DNA from: Chloroflexota bacterium
Lineage (GTDB): Bacteria; Chloroflexota; Dehalococcoidia; JACPQD01
Direction of reading: 5' to 3'
Assembly: GCA_016190665.1 (NCBI GenBank)
Contig: JACPQD010000068.1
Coordinates: 1 to 64,000, forward strand
Length of the DNA: 64,000 nt
Below the pieces are notes generated by a model. That model did not search any database. It saw nothing but the letters and a program-made list of their open reading frames with translations, and was not told the origin of the DNA. The position numbers and the translations under genes were made by a program. This document shows positions 9,986 to 19,126 of this stretch, piece after piece (within the stretch, counting starts at the first letter, position 1; the number at the start of each line of letters is the position of its first letter).

Positions 9986-11038
9986 ATGAAACCCGAGAAG
10001 AGTCAGCCAAACGAGCAGGAGCCCCGGGAAGGGGAGATTGTCCTCTACACCACACCCAGCGGCGTTGCCAGAGTGGAGGTCTCCTTTCAGGATGAAACCT
10101 TCTGGTTGACCCAGAAGCGGATGGCGGACCTCTTTGGCGTCGACGTACGCACGGTCAGTGAGCACCTTCAGAGCATCTTCCGAAGCGGCGAGCTAAACGA
10201 GCAAGCAGTTATCCGGAGAATCCGGATAACTGCCGCCGATGGGAAGGCATATCTCACCAGTTTCTACCATCTGGACGCCATCATTGCCGTTGGCTATCGC
10301 GTCAACAGCTATCAGGCCACGCAGTTCCGTATCTGGGCCACTAAGACGCTACGTGAGTTCATGATCAAGGGTTTCGTCCTGGATGACGAGCGGCTCAAAC
10401 AGGGCAAACGCTTCGGCAAGGACTATTTCGACGAACTCCTCGAACGCATACGCGAAATTCGCGCCAGCGAGCGGCGTTTCTATCTGAAGATCACCGACAT
10501 TTACGAACAGTGCAGCATCGACTACAACCACGACGCGGAAGTCACCCAGACCTTTTTCAAGACCGTACAGAACAAGCTCCACTGGGCAATCACCGGCCGA
10601 ACGGCGGCCCAGATTATCGCCGAGCGCGCCAACGCCTCCCAGCGGCACATGGGGTTGACCACATGGAAGAACGCGCCCCGTGGCAAGATTATGAAATCGG
10701 ACGTAGGCATCGCCAAGAACTACCTGGATGAAGACGAAATCAAAGGGCTGGAGCGCATCGTCTCCATGTTTCTCGACTATGCGGAGAACCAGGCCGCCCG
10801 ACACATCACCATGCGCATGGAGGGCTGGGTCAAAAAGCTGGACGCTTTCCTCCAGTTCAACGAATACGACATACTGAAGGACGCCGGCGCCGTTTCCCAC
10901 GAAGTGGCCAAGCGTCTGGCCGACGAGCAATATGAAAGGTTCCGGGTCGTACAGGACCATGACTATGAAAGCGATTTCGAGAGGGATGTCAAAAAGATCA
11001 CTCCCCCCAAAAAGCGTCGCGAGAAAGAGAGCAAGTGA
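9986..11038 (+). CDS. RhuM family protein
   Basis: GEIVLYTTPSGVARVEVSFQDETFWLTQKRMADLFGVDVRTVSEHL ... WATKTLREFMIKGFVLDDERLKQG. Confidence 0.9.
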   Translation: MKPEKSQPNEQEPREGEIVLYTTPSGVARVEVSFQDETFWLTQKRMADLFGVDVRTVSEHLQSIFRSGELNEQAVIRRIRITAADGKAYLTSFYHLDAIIAVGYRVNSYQATQFRIWATKTLREFMIKGFVLDDERLKQGKRFGKDYFDELLERIREIRASERRFYLKITDIYEQCSIDYNHDAEVTQTFFKTVQNKLHWAITGRTAAQIIAERANASQRHMGLTTWKNAPRGKIMKSDVGIAKNYLDEDEIKGLERIVSMFLDYAENQAARHITMRMEGWVKKLDAFLQFNEYDILKDAGAVSHEVAKRLADEQYERFRVVQDHDYESDFERDVKKITPPKKRREKESK

Positions 11039-11112
11039 AGCTGCAATTCGACTCCGAGCAGCAGTTCCAGGTTGACGCCGTTTCCGCTATTACCGAATTG
11101 TGCGATCGACAG
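11035..11112 (+). pseudogene. 5' remnant of type III restriction enzyme Res subunit
   Basis: MKLQFDSEQQFQVDAVSAITELCDRQ matches the characteristic N-terminus of type III Res proteins; GTG overlaps the rhuM stop as GTGA; reading then runs into comEC-like sequence. Confidence 0.7.
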
Positions 11113-11303
11113 CGGAGGCCGTCAGCCCGCAGATCGCCGTCATGTCCGTGGGCGCCACCAACACCCTCGGCCACGCGGCGCGGGAGACGCTGGCCAAGCT
11201 GGGCGCCCGGCCCGGCGCGGACCGGGTCTACCTCACCGAGAAGCAGGGGACTATTGACATAACTGTGAAGGACGGGAGAGTGAGGGTGAGGACGGAGAGA
11301 TGA
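11100..11303 (+). pseudogene. Duplicated/divergent 3' fragment of comEC
   Basis: AVSPQIAVMSVGATNTLGHAARETLAKLGARPGADRVYLTEKQGTIDITVKDGRVRVRTER aligns to the ComEC C-terminus AVNPQIAVISVGAANTFGHPARETLEKLNAKIPADRVYLTERQGTVDITVKEGRVWVKTER. Confidence 0.88.
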
Positions 11304-11415
11304 GTGGGGGAAGCGATGCCGGTACGGTGAAGCGGAGACGGACTGGACTTTGGGGATCGCCATCGCCCTGCCAACGTTTCCACCTTCGGGCGGTTCCCGC
11401 CGCGTTTGGACTAGC

Positions 11416-11444
11416 TTTACATAAACCCTAGACTGTGTTATGCT
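11416..11444 (+). promoter_or_regulatory. Predicted sigma70-type promoter TTTACA-N17-TATGCT
   Basis: Hexamers at 11416-11421 and 11439-11444, upstream of the 11536 gene. Confidence 0.6.
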
Positions 11445-11535
11445 ACAGAAAGCGACCGGGAGCTCGATCGTGGAGCACCGTCGAACCGCTTCCGGCCCCG
11501 CTTTGACTCCAGAATTCACCTGGAAGGAGACTCAA

Positions 11536-12276
11536 GTGCCACTCACTCCCAAACCGGAGCTAACCGTCGACAAGTTTCTAGCCGATGCCGTCGAAGCGTA
11601 CCTGTTCAACGACCTTGAGAGCATGGCGGCTCTCGACCGTCACCCCGGTGCCTGTGGTTACCCAATGCTCTTGGCTACGCTAGCTGGCATGGAACTACTC
11701 GGCGGACTCCTCAGCTCAGACGAATTCTGCAGCAAGCGCGGTGCTAGCAAACGCCTTGAAAGTTATTGGGAACACTACTTTGCAGATGGAACCCTCTACG
11801 CCGGGCTTTCGTGTATCATGATCAAGCTGGCGAGGAATGGACTTGCCCACAGCTCGCTTGTGAAGCTGGGAATAAAGGTCGCGAAGCATTCAGATGACCA
11901 CCTCGTCGTAGACGACGAAGACCCCCGAAACCCCCAACTGATCATCGACCCCATCCAGCTCTTCAGAGATTTCAAGGATTCTTACGTGCGGAGAATAAAG
12001 CCAATCCTTGTTGGCGGTGATAGCGAAACGAAACGCAAGATGCAGGGGAACCTCAACAACATGATTCGTATCTACGCTGCCGAACGGGATGGCCTGTTTT
12101 CAGAAACTAAGGTTTGCCTAGCCAACTTGCGGCGGCAACCGCCCGACGATGTCCGTCGGGCAACTGAAAGTACCGTCATCGCCAGGCACGTCGCAAGTGT
12201 TTCACCATACGTTTCGACCTCCGGCGGGAGTGTCACGCCTTTTGGCACTTCTGGCAGGCCGACATCCCACACGTAA
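11536..12276 (+). CDS. Uncharacterised protein with HEPN-like RNGLAH motif
   Basis: GTG at 11536 preceded by GGAAGGAG; the called start at 11440 lies in the -10 box. Contains KLARNGLAHSSLVKLGI (Rx4H). Confidence 0.6.
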   Translation: MPLTPKPELTVDKFLADAVEAYLFNDLESMAALDRHPGACGYPMLLATLAGMELLGGLLSSDEFCSKRGASKRLESYWEHYFADGTLYAGLSCIMIKLARNGLAHSSLVKLGIKVAKHSDDHLVVDDEDPRNPQLIIDPIQLFRDFKDSYVRRIKPILVGGDSETKRKMQGNLNNMIRIYAAERDGLFSETKVCLANLRRQPPDDVRRATESTVIARHVASVSPYVSTSGGSVTPFGTSGRPTSHT

Positions 12277-12531
12277 GGAGCAGTCGAAGCCTATCTCACC
12301 CGCCCCGTCAAGGGATCGCTTCGCTCGGCGCTTGCCCTAACACGCGGCCTCGGCTGACTCTGAGGCCGGTCTGGACTCGTCGAACAGCATGAACGCGCGG
12401 ACGGCCATTTGAGTATCCTCCGAGGCTATTGGTAGTAGTGTTGGTTCGACATGCTGTCTAGTGACAATTTGGTGCCTTCCCGTCATTGTCTTGGTACAAT
12501 CCAGTAGAACGAAGTAATCGCTCCGGGAATA

Positions 12532-13494
12532 ATGGCTAACGCGGGAGTCAAACCGATGAATGCGAATCACGTTCCACCAACTGCAGAAGTTGATCGTGAC
12601 GTTCAAAAGCTGTACGAAAAGGGGCACGAAGCTTTTGCCGCCTCTGCACTAAGATCGGCCGAAGCATCGTACAAAAAAGTGCTCGAACTCCTGAAGGAGG
12701 ACGAGAAAGGCCAACAAGAGAGAATTCACAAAGGTGCCCCCTACCACTACCTAGGGCTGACGTACCTTCTTGGGTATAAGAAGCCAGCCGAGGCGCTGGA
12801 ATACTTTATCAAGGCGTATATAGAAGATGTGCTGAGTCAAAAGGAGGGGACAGAGGACGCCGCTGACGCCGGGCCGGCCGCGACTATTCTCAAAAACGAG
12901 TTCCAGCTAGACAGCAAATTCCAAGACGAACTTAAATGGGCTGCAAGGCAGTGCAAAGCCGAAGGTGCCAAAATCTGGGACTCCTCAACTCTCCTGAGTC
13001 TTGTTAAAGACTTCCCGAAGGATGCCGCTTCTCTTCTCAGACACAAGCACGCGCAGGAGCCCGAGATGAAGTCGTCCGTGGACGACCCGCCGGGATCTTG
13101 GGAGAAAAGAGTGTTCATCGGGGGCGACTATCTTCGACATTCGCGACTTGTGGACATTAAGCAAGTGGTTTTGGAAGAGGACTTTGCGCCCATCGTTGCA
13201 AAGGAATTCGCCATCCCTGAGGGACTGACTAGGCACCATACGCTCCTTCTGCTGCATTATTGTCGACTAGCCATATTTGAAGTAACTACGAACGCGGGTC
13301 AGTTGACAGAAATCGAGAGACTCTCTGACTACGAGGTGATACCTTTGTTTCTCTATGATGGGGAATCACATCCCCAAATCTCGAAGATGGTAATCTCCCA
13401 TCACCTGTTTGAGAAACGCAGCAGGGGTTATCGAGATACTGGAGAACTCCAACAGGCTGTCAGGGATTTCTTGCGAGACCATGCCGGGTCGTGA
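12532..13494 (+). CDS. TPR-like N-terminus + TIR/nucleoside-deoxyribosyltransferase-like C-terminal domain
   Basis: N-term YEKGHEAFAASALRSAEASYKKVLELL...YHYLGLTYLLGYKKPAEALEYFIKAY; C-term RVFIGGDYLRH...LLHYCRLAIFEVTTNAGQLTEIERLSDYEVIPLFLYDG. Confidence 0.55.
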   Translation: MANAGVKPMNANHVPPTAEVDRDVQKLYEKGHEAFAASALRSAEASYKKVLELLKEDEKGQQERIHKGAPYHYLGLTYLLGYKKPAEALEYFIKAYIEDVLSQKEGTEDAADAGPAATILKNEFQLDSKFQDELKWAARQCKAEGAKIWDSSTLLSLVKDFPKDAASLLRHKHAQEPEMKSSVDDPPGSWEKRVFIGGDYLRHSRLVDIKQVVLEEDFAPIVAKEFAIPEGLTRHHTLLLLHYCRLAIFEVTTNAGQLTEIERLSDYEVIPLFLYDGESHPQISKMVISHHLFEKRSRGYRDTGELQQAVRDFLRDHAGS

Positions 13495-13665
13495 TCGCAA
13501 ACGCAGATTCATTGGCAAGCGAAGACACGCTCCTGCTAAATGCGCGCATGACCCCTGTGAGACAGAGGGGCAGCGTCCGCGAAACCGAGAGTCCGATGAA
13601 TGGCGCGTGTGGGGAGATGTTATACTAAGCTGAATGACGAGAGTAACTGAGCAAGGAGTCTCCTG

Positions 13666-14385
13666 TTGAAACGGTTTGATGGTCGTTCCAACGATGAACT
13701 GAGGCCGGTGAAGATAACGCCGGGATACTTGAGCTTTCCGGTGGGGTCGGCGTTGATCGAGATGGGGCAGACGCGGGTGCTCTGCGCCGTGACCCTGGAG
13801 GACAGGGTGCCCGCCTTCCTGAAGGGGAGCGGGTCGGGGTGGGTGACGGCGGAGTACTCCATGCTGCCGGCGTCGACGGCCACGAGAACGCAGCGAGAGT
13901 CCATGGCGGGTCGCCCCAGCGGCCGCACCCAGGAGATCCAGCGGCTGATAGGTCGTTCGCTGCGCGCGGTAACGGACCTCTCGGCGCTGGGCGAAATGAG
14001 CCTGACTGTGGACTGCGACGCCCTCCAGGCCGACGGCGGTACGCGGACCGCCTCCATCACCGGCGCTTACGTGGCCCTGCATCACGCCTTGCGCACGCTG
14101 CTGGAGAAGGGAGCGATCCGCGCTTTTCCGCTGCGAACGGAGGTCGCCGCCACCAGCGTGGGCATCGTGGAGGGCGAGCTGCTCCTTGACCTCAACTACG
14201 ACGAGGACTGCACCGCCGAAGTCGACTTCAATGTGGTGATGACCGGCGAGGGGAAGTTTGTCGAGGTGCAGGGGACGGCGGAGCACAATCCCTTCACGCG
14301 CACGGATGTGGACTCCATCCTGGACCTGGCGGGAAGCGGCGTCAGGCAGCTTGTCGAAATGCAGCGGGTGGCCTGCGGGTTGTGA
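13666..14385 (+). CDS. rph: Ribonuclease PH
   Basis: RNase PH signature across the length (GSALIEMGQTRVLCAVTLEDRVP, TRTASITGAYVAL, EVQGTAEHNPF); TTG start. Confidence 0.95.
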   Translation: MKRFDGRSNDELRPVKITPGYLSFPVGSALIEMGQTRVLCAVTLEDRVPAFLKGSGSGWVTAEYSMLPASTATRTQRESMAGRPSGRTQEIQRLIGRSLRAVTDLSALGEMSLTVDCDALQADGGTRTASITGAYVALHHALRTLLEKGAIRAFPLRTEVAATSVGIVEGELLLDLNYDEDCTAEVDFNVVMTGEGKFVEVQGTAEHNPFTRTDVDSILDLAGSGVRQLVEMQRVACGL

Positions 14386-14388
14386 GGA

Positions 14389-14960
14389 AGCTCGAAGCAC
14401 GGAGCGGGAAGCGAGAATCTCCAAAGCAGGCGCCCCTTTCGCTGTCTTTCCGAGTTCTCCAAGCCGGTGCGCCAGCCCAATGCGTGGCAATGAACCGGGC
14501 TTGACTGAAAGCGCTGGAAGGCAGCAGGAGCCCTCATCCCTGTCTTTCCGAGCGCGCGGTTGAAATAGTGCCAATAAGGACAGACTTTCTCGCGCGAGGT
14601 CCCGACTTCTTCGGGATCCCGATGCGTCGGGAAATCCGGCACCCTTGGCCAGCATCTCCCGGTTCATTGAAAGCGGGCGGTCGAATCTGGTCTGCCCTCG
14701 ACAGGCTCCGTCCCGCGAGGTCCCGACGCATCCCGACGTAGTCGGGAAGGAATCTGGAAATCCGACGTTCCGTTGCTGCGGACTGATCGCCAATCGCTGA
14801 TCGCGGGCCGGTGTTACGTCGGCTGCAGGCGGACAGGGACGTCCGCCGCTACGGTCGCAACGTGCGCCGAAAATCCGTTTATCCGTTGCCTGTCTATTGA
14901 CGCCTTTTCCCAGCTTTCAGCTTGATCATTCATCATTCCGCATTCATCATTCATCATTCC
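14389..14960. repeat. Repeat-dense intergenic region (several families)
   Basis: GAAGC type (14389-14425), CCCGA hairpins (14600-14632, 14721-14747), GGCGGAC-GTCCGCC (14828-14847), ATTCATCATTC (14925-14960). Confidence 0.75.
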
Positions 14961-15068
14961 CATGTGACTCAGGAACTGGCACGCGAATGTAAACGTCTGT
15001 TATAATGTTTCGAGCGTCTGGCATGGCTTGAGGGCGTTGAATTCTGGCACGAAAACGGAGGACGTACG

Positions 15069-16610
15069 TTGGACAAGATCGAGGAGCTTCTGCAGAAGCG
15101 CGCGCATATCATGGGGATGGGCGGCCCCAAAGCTGTCGAGGCGATGCATAAGCGGGGCAGCCTGACTGCTCGCGAAAGGATAGACTACTTCTTCGATCCC
15201 GGCACTTTCACCGAAATAGGCATGTTCGTTAAGAACCGCACCACCGCCTTCGGTATGGACAAGCGTGACATCCCGGCGGAAGGGGTCATTACTGGCTATG
15301 GCAAGGTTAACGGTCGGACGGTGATGGTGGGCGCCGAGGACTATACGGCCATGGCGGGCACCTTCGGCGAGTACCACGGTAAGAAGTTCTCCGCGGCTAT
15401 CGACATGGCCAAGGACATGGGCATCCCTTTCGTTGGCATGAACGACTCCGGCGGCGCGCGTCTCCAGGAGGGCATGGATACGCTGGAGTGCTACGCCTGG
15501 CTCTTCCGATCGCAGATCCTGGCCTCGGGCATCATCCCGCAAATCGCGCTGCTCATGGGCCCGTGTCTCGGCGGTCAGGCCTACCATCCGGTGATGCAGG
15601 ATTTCGTCCTCCAGTGCCGCGATACCGGCTTCATGGGCATCGCTGGCCCCGCCTTCGTGAAGACGCAACTGGGTGAGGATATCACCCTGGAGCAACTCTG
15701 CGGTTGGCAGGCCCACGCCATCAAGTCCGGCCAGACCCATATCGTCGTCGGCGATGACAAGGACTGCCTCGGCACGACCAGGGAGCTTCTCGACTTCCTG
15801 CCTCAGAACAACAAGGGGAAACCGGCTCGCCTGCCGATCACCGACGACCCGGACCGAGCGGACCCGGAGTTAAATACCCTGGTCCCTGAGCAGTCTAATA
15901 TAGCCTTCGATATGCACGACGTTATCAAGCGCATCGTGGACAATGCCCACTTCCTGGAGATATTGAAGGACCACGCCCCGAACATAATCGTTGGTTTCGC
16001 CCGCTTCGCCGGCCGGTCGGCCGGCATCGTTGCCAGCCAGCCGTCGTGGATGGCGGGGGTCATCGATTGCGACGCCGCGGACAAGATAGCCAGGTTTGTC
16101 CGCTTCTGCGATCTGTTCAATATCCCCCTGATAAATCTTCACGATACTCCGGGCTTTTTGATCGGGTCGCGAGAGGACTGGAAAGGCATGCTGCGCCACG
16201 GCGCCAAGACGCTCTACGCCTACATCGATGCCACGGTGCCCAAGATAACGGTTATCCTGCGGAAGTCCTACGCCGGGGCTTACCTGGGCATGTGCTGCAA
16301 GGACACCGGCGCTGACGTGGTCGCCGCCTGGCCCATTGCTAAGGTCACCATCGTCGGCGCCGACACCGCCGCCAGCGTCATCTTCGCCCGCGAGATCGGC
16401 AGCGCCCCCAATCCGGAGGAGATGCGGGCGCAGCGCATGAAGGAATACTCCGACCTGTATGAGAACCCTTACAAAGGCGCGGAGCGCGGCTACATCGACG
16501 ATGTCATCGTCCCCGCCGATACGCGGAAGTTCATCAACCGGTCGCTGGATATGCTGGAGAACAAGACCGTGGTGAGGCCCTTCAGGAAATACTCGAATAT
16601 CAACTTGTAG
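15069..16610 (+). CDS. Acyl-CoA carboxylase beta (carboxyltransferase) subunit
   Basis: PCCB/MMDA-type: GMNDSGGARLQEGMDTL, IPLINLHDTPGFLIG, CCKDTGADVVAAWP; TTG start with GGAGG. Confidence 0.92.
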   Translation: MDKIEELLQKRAHIMGMGGPKAVEAMHKRGSLTARERIDYFFDPGTFTEIGMFVKNRTTAFGMDKRDIPAEGVITGYGKVNGRTVMVGAEDYTAMAGTFGEYHGKKFSAAIDMAKDMGIPFVGMNDSGGARLQEGMDTLECYAWLFRSQILASGIIPQIALLMGPCLGGQAYHPVMQDFVLQCRDTGFMGIAGPAFVKTQLGEDITLEQLCGWQAHAIKSGQTHIVVGDDKDCLGTTRELLDFLPQNNKGKPARLPITDDPDRADPELNTLVPEQSNIAFDMHDVIKRIVDNAHFLEILKDHAPNIIVGFARFAGRSAGIVASQPSWMAGVIDCDAADKIARFVRFCDLFNIPLINLHDTPGFLIGSREDWKGMLRHGAKTLYAYIDATVPKITVILRKSYAGAYLGMCCKDTGADVVAAWPIAKVTIVGADTAASVIFAREIGSAPNPEEMRAQRMKEYSDLYENPYKGAERGYIDDVIVPADTRKFINRSLDMLENKTVVRPFRKYSNINL

Positions 16611-16641
16611 CAGTTGCGCAGGGGCGCACTTGGACCGACTC

Positions 16642-16686
16642 GGCCCCCCCTGAATCCCCCCGTGGACGGGGGGACTGAGGGGGGCC
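16642..16686. repeat. GGCCCCCCTGAATCCCCCC...GGGGGGACTGAGGGGGGCC palindrome
   Basis: Direct reading of inverted arms. Confidence 0.7.
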
Positions 16687-16775
16687 GGTCTGCAGGCCTG
16701 TTGCGCAAAGGGATACTCCAGTGCGATAATGAGGCGCCTCGATACGTCGGGGCGCTTCGGCTTTGGGAGAATGGA

Positions 16776-18050
16776 TTGTACATAAAGAAACGCAAGCTGG
16801 CAAGAGGGGTCGCCATTGTGGGCGCGGAAATGTCCAGGTTCGGCGCCTTTGACGATAGGATAACGCGCGACCTCTTCGTGGAAGCCTTCGGCGAGATGAG
16901 GAAAGCTGTGGACAAGGGTTTCGACCCGAGGGATATCGAGGCGGTCTACTTCGGCAACGCGGCCAACGAGCAGTTCGAGTTCCAGGGCCATCTGGCGCCC
17001 ATCCTGGCTGACTGGGTGGGCCTGGTGCCGCGGGCGATCACGCGCATCGAGGCCGCCTGCGCCAGCAGCGGCGTGGCCGTGAGGCAGGGGGTCCTGTCGG
17101 TGGCTTCCGGCGTCAACGATGTCGTGCTGGTGGCCGGCGTGGAAAAGATGACCGGCCTCTCCGCCGAGCTCACCACCTCGGTCATTTCCCTGGGCTGCGA
17201 TCAGGTTTATGAGGGCAAGGCGGGCTTCACCTTCCCCGGCCTCTATGCCGCCATGGCCACGGCCCACATGCATCGGCACGGCACGAGCGCCAGGCAGCTC
17301 ATGAGCGTGGCGCTGAAGAACCACCGAAACGGCGCCCTCAATGCCAAGGCGCAGTTCAACGCCACCATCGCGGACCTGATGGCGCGGCGGATAGCCCGTT
17401 GCCGGGAGAGGGGCGAGCCCGCGCCAGGCTGGAAAGCCGAGTGGGACTTTCTCGAGGATGCCGAAGCCAATCCGGTGGTTGCCTGGCCCCTGCGCTTGTT
17501 CGACTGCTCGCCGGTGAGCGATGGCGCGGCCTGCCTTCTGCTTGCGTCGGAGGACATCGCCAGGCAGTTCACCGATAACCCGGTGTATATCATCGGAACA
17601 GGGCAGGCCAGCGATCACGCGCTGCACGAGAGACCGGACATGACTGCCATCATGGCGGCGCGGCGCGCCGCCAGCGAAGCTTACGATATGGCCGGCGTCC
17701 GGCCGCAGGATATCAAGATAGCCGAGGTCCACGACTGCTTCACCATCGCGGAGATCGTGGCGACAGAGGACCTGGGTTTCTTTGCGCCCGGCGCGGGAGG
17801 CAGAGCGGCGGAGGAAGGGCTCACGGCCCGGGACGGGCCGAAGCCCATCAACACCTCCGGGGGATTGAAGGCTAAGGGGCATCCGGTTGGCGCTTCGGGC
17901 GCCGCCCAGATGGTCGAAATCTGGCGCCAGATGAGGGGAGAGGCGGGACCCCGGCAGGTGGCGGGCCGCGACATCGACCTGGCGCTGACCCACAATGTCG
18001 GGGCCACGGGCGGCACCTGCGTGGTCCATATTTTCGAGCGGCGGCAATGA
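16776..18050 (+). CDS. Thiolase family protein (SCP-x/acetyl-CoA acetyltransferase-like)
   Basis: RIEAACASSGVAVRQG, NTSGGLKAKGHPVGASGAAQ; TTG at 16776 behind GGGAG. Confidence 0.88.
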   Translation: MYIKKRKLARGVAIVGAEMSRFGAFDDRITRDLFVEAFGEMRKAVDKGFDPRDIEAVYFGNAANEQFEFQGHLAPILADWVGLVPRAITRIEAACASSGVAVRQGVLSVASGVNDVVLVAGVEKMTGLSAELTTSVISLGCDQVYEGKAGFTFPGLYAAMATAHMHRHGTSARQLMSVALKNHRNGALNAKAQFNATIADLMARRIARCRERGEPAPGWKAEWDFLEDAEANPVVAWPLRLFDCSPVSDGAACLLLASEDIARQFTDNPVYIIGTGQASDHALHERPDMTAIMAARRAASEAYDMAGVRPQDIKIAEVHDCFTIAEIVATEDLGFFAPGAGGRAAEEGLTARDGPKPINTSGGLKAKGHPVGASGAAQMVEIWRQMRGEAGPRQVAGRDIDLALTHNVGATGGTCVVHIFERRQ

Positions 18051-18055
18051 GATTG

Positions 18056-18210
18056 AACCACAGATGGACACCGATAAACTCAGATACTTGAAAGCGCGAA
18101 GCGCGGAGCGGGAAGCACAAAGCGGAGGGGAGGAGCTTCTTGGTTCGGGTCCCTACCCTCTGCAACCTATAACCTGCAATCTGTGTCTATCAGTGTTAAT
18201 CCGTGGTTCC
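18056..18210. repeat. AACCACAGATGGACACCGATAA...TCAGTGTTAATCCGTGGTTCC word-type inverted repeat with nested GAAGC-type repeat
   Basis: Arms as quoted; interior gcgaagcgcggagcgggaagcacaaagc. Confidence 0.8.
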
Positions 18211-18232
18211 GTTCCGAATGTAGGAGGCTTAA

Positions 18233-19084
18233 ATGCAGAGACTGGCGGGTAAGGTGGCCTTGATCACCGGAGCGGGCGGATGGCGGGCGATTGGCGAAGC
18301 TACAGCCCTGCGGCTCGCCTCGGAGGGCGCCGCTGTGGCCGTGGCGGACTTGAAGCGCCCTCCCTTTGATATAGAGGATGATTCCGGCAAACGCCTCTGG
18401 GAAGGCACCAGCAGCGTGACCCGCGAGGTGGAGGCGCTGGGCGCCAGGGCGTTCCCTATCAATTTCGATATCACGGCCGAGGATCAAGTAGATGAGGCAG
18501 TGAGGGCCGTGCTGAAGCACTTCGGGCAGATTGATATCCTGGTGAACAATGCCGGCGCTTCCCCGGGCGGCGACAGAGTGGCCACCGTGGACCTGCCGAA
18601 GGAAGAGTTTGAGCGGGTAGTGGATATTAACCTCATCGGGACTTTCCTGGTTTCGAGGGCTGTAGCGCGGGAAATGATCAAGGCCCGCCGGGGCGGGAAG
18701 ATCATTATTGTCTCCTCCGTGGCGGGCAGGCACGGGCGGCCGCTGCGGGCCGCCTACTCTGCATCGAAGTTCGGTCTGATCGGCCTGACGCAGGTGCTGG
18801 CCCGAGAGCTGGGACCGCACAACATAAACGTGAACGCTGTCTGCCCGGGCACCATCGACACTTCCCGCCTGGACAGCTCCGCCAGGGCGGTCTGCGCTGA
18901 GCAGGGCCTGCCCTGGCAGGAGGTGCGCGCCCGCATGGTGGCACAGCGAGTTGCGGCCACGCCAATTGGTAGGATAGGCACGCCGGAAGACATCGCCGGT
19001 GTTGTTGCTTTCCTGGCGTCGTCCGATGCGGATTTCATGGCCGGGCAAGCCGTCGTCGCCGACGGTGGATTCGTGACGATCTGA
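18233..19084 (+). CDS. SDR family oxidoreductase
   Basis: ALITGAGGWRAIGEATA, LVNNAGASPGG, YSASKFGLIGLTQ. Confidence 0.93.
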   Translation: MQRLAGKVALITGAGGWRAIGEATALRLASEGAAVAVADLKRPPFDIEDDSGKRLWEGTSSVTREVEALGARAFPINFDITAEDQVDEAVRAVLKHFGQIDILVNNAGASPGGDRVATVDLPKEEFERVVDINLIGTFLVSRAVAREMIKARRGGKIIIVSSVAGRHGRPLRAAYSASKFGLIGLTQVLARELGPHNINVNAVCPGTIDTSRLDSSARAVCAEQGLPWQEVRARMVAQRVAATPIGRIGTPEDIAGVVAFLASSDADFMAGQAVVADGGFVTI

Positions 19085-19126
19085 GAAGGGCCGAGGCCTT
19101 CCCCCTCCACCCTTCCCCCTACTCCT

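Noticed and set aside
15870-18071. 733-aa minus-strand ORF opposite carboxylase and thiolase
   Set aside because: Overlaps two clearly real genes on the + strand; composition typical of antisense GC-rich ORFs
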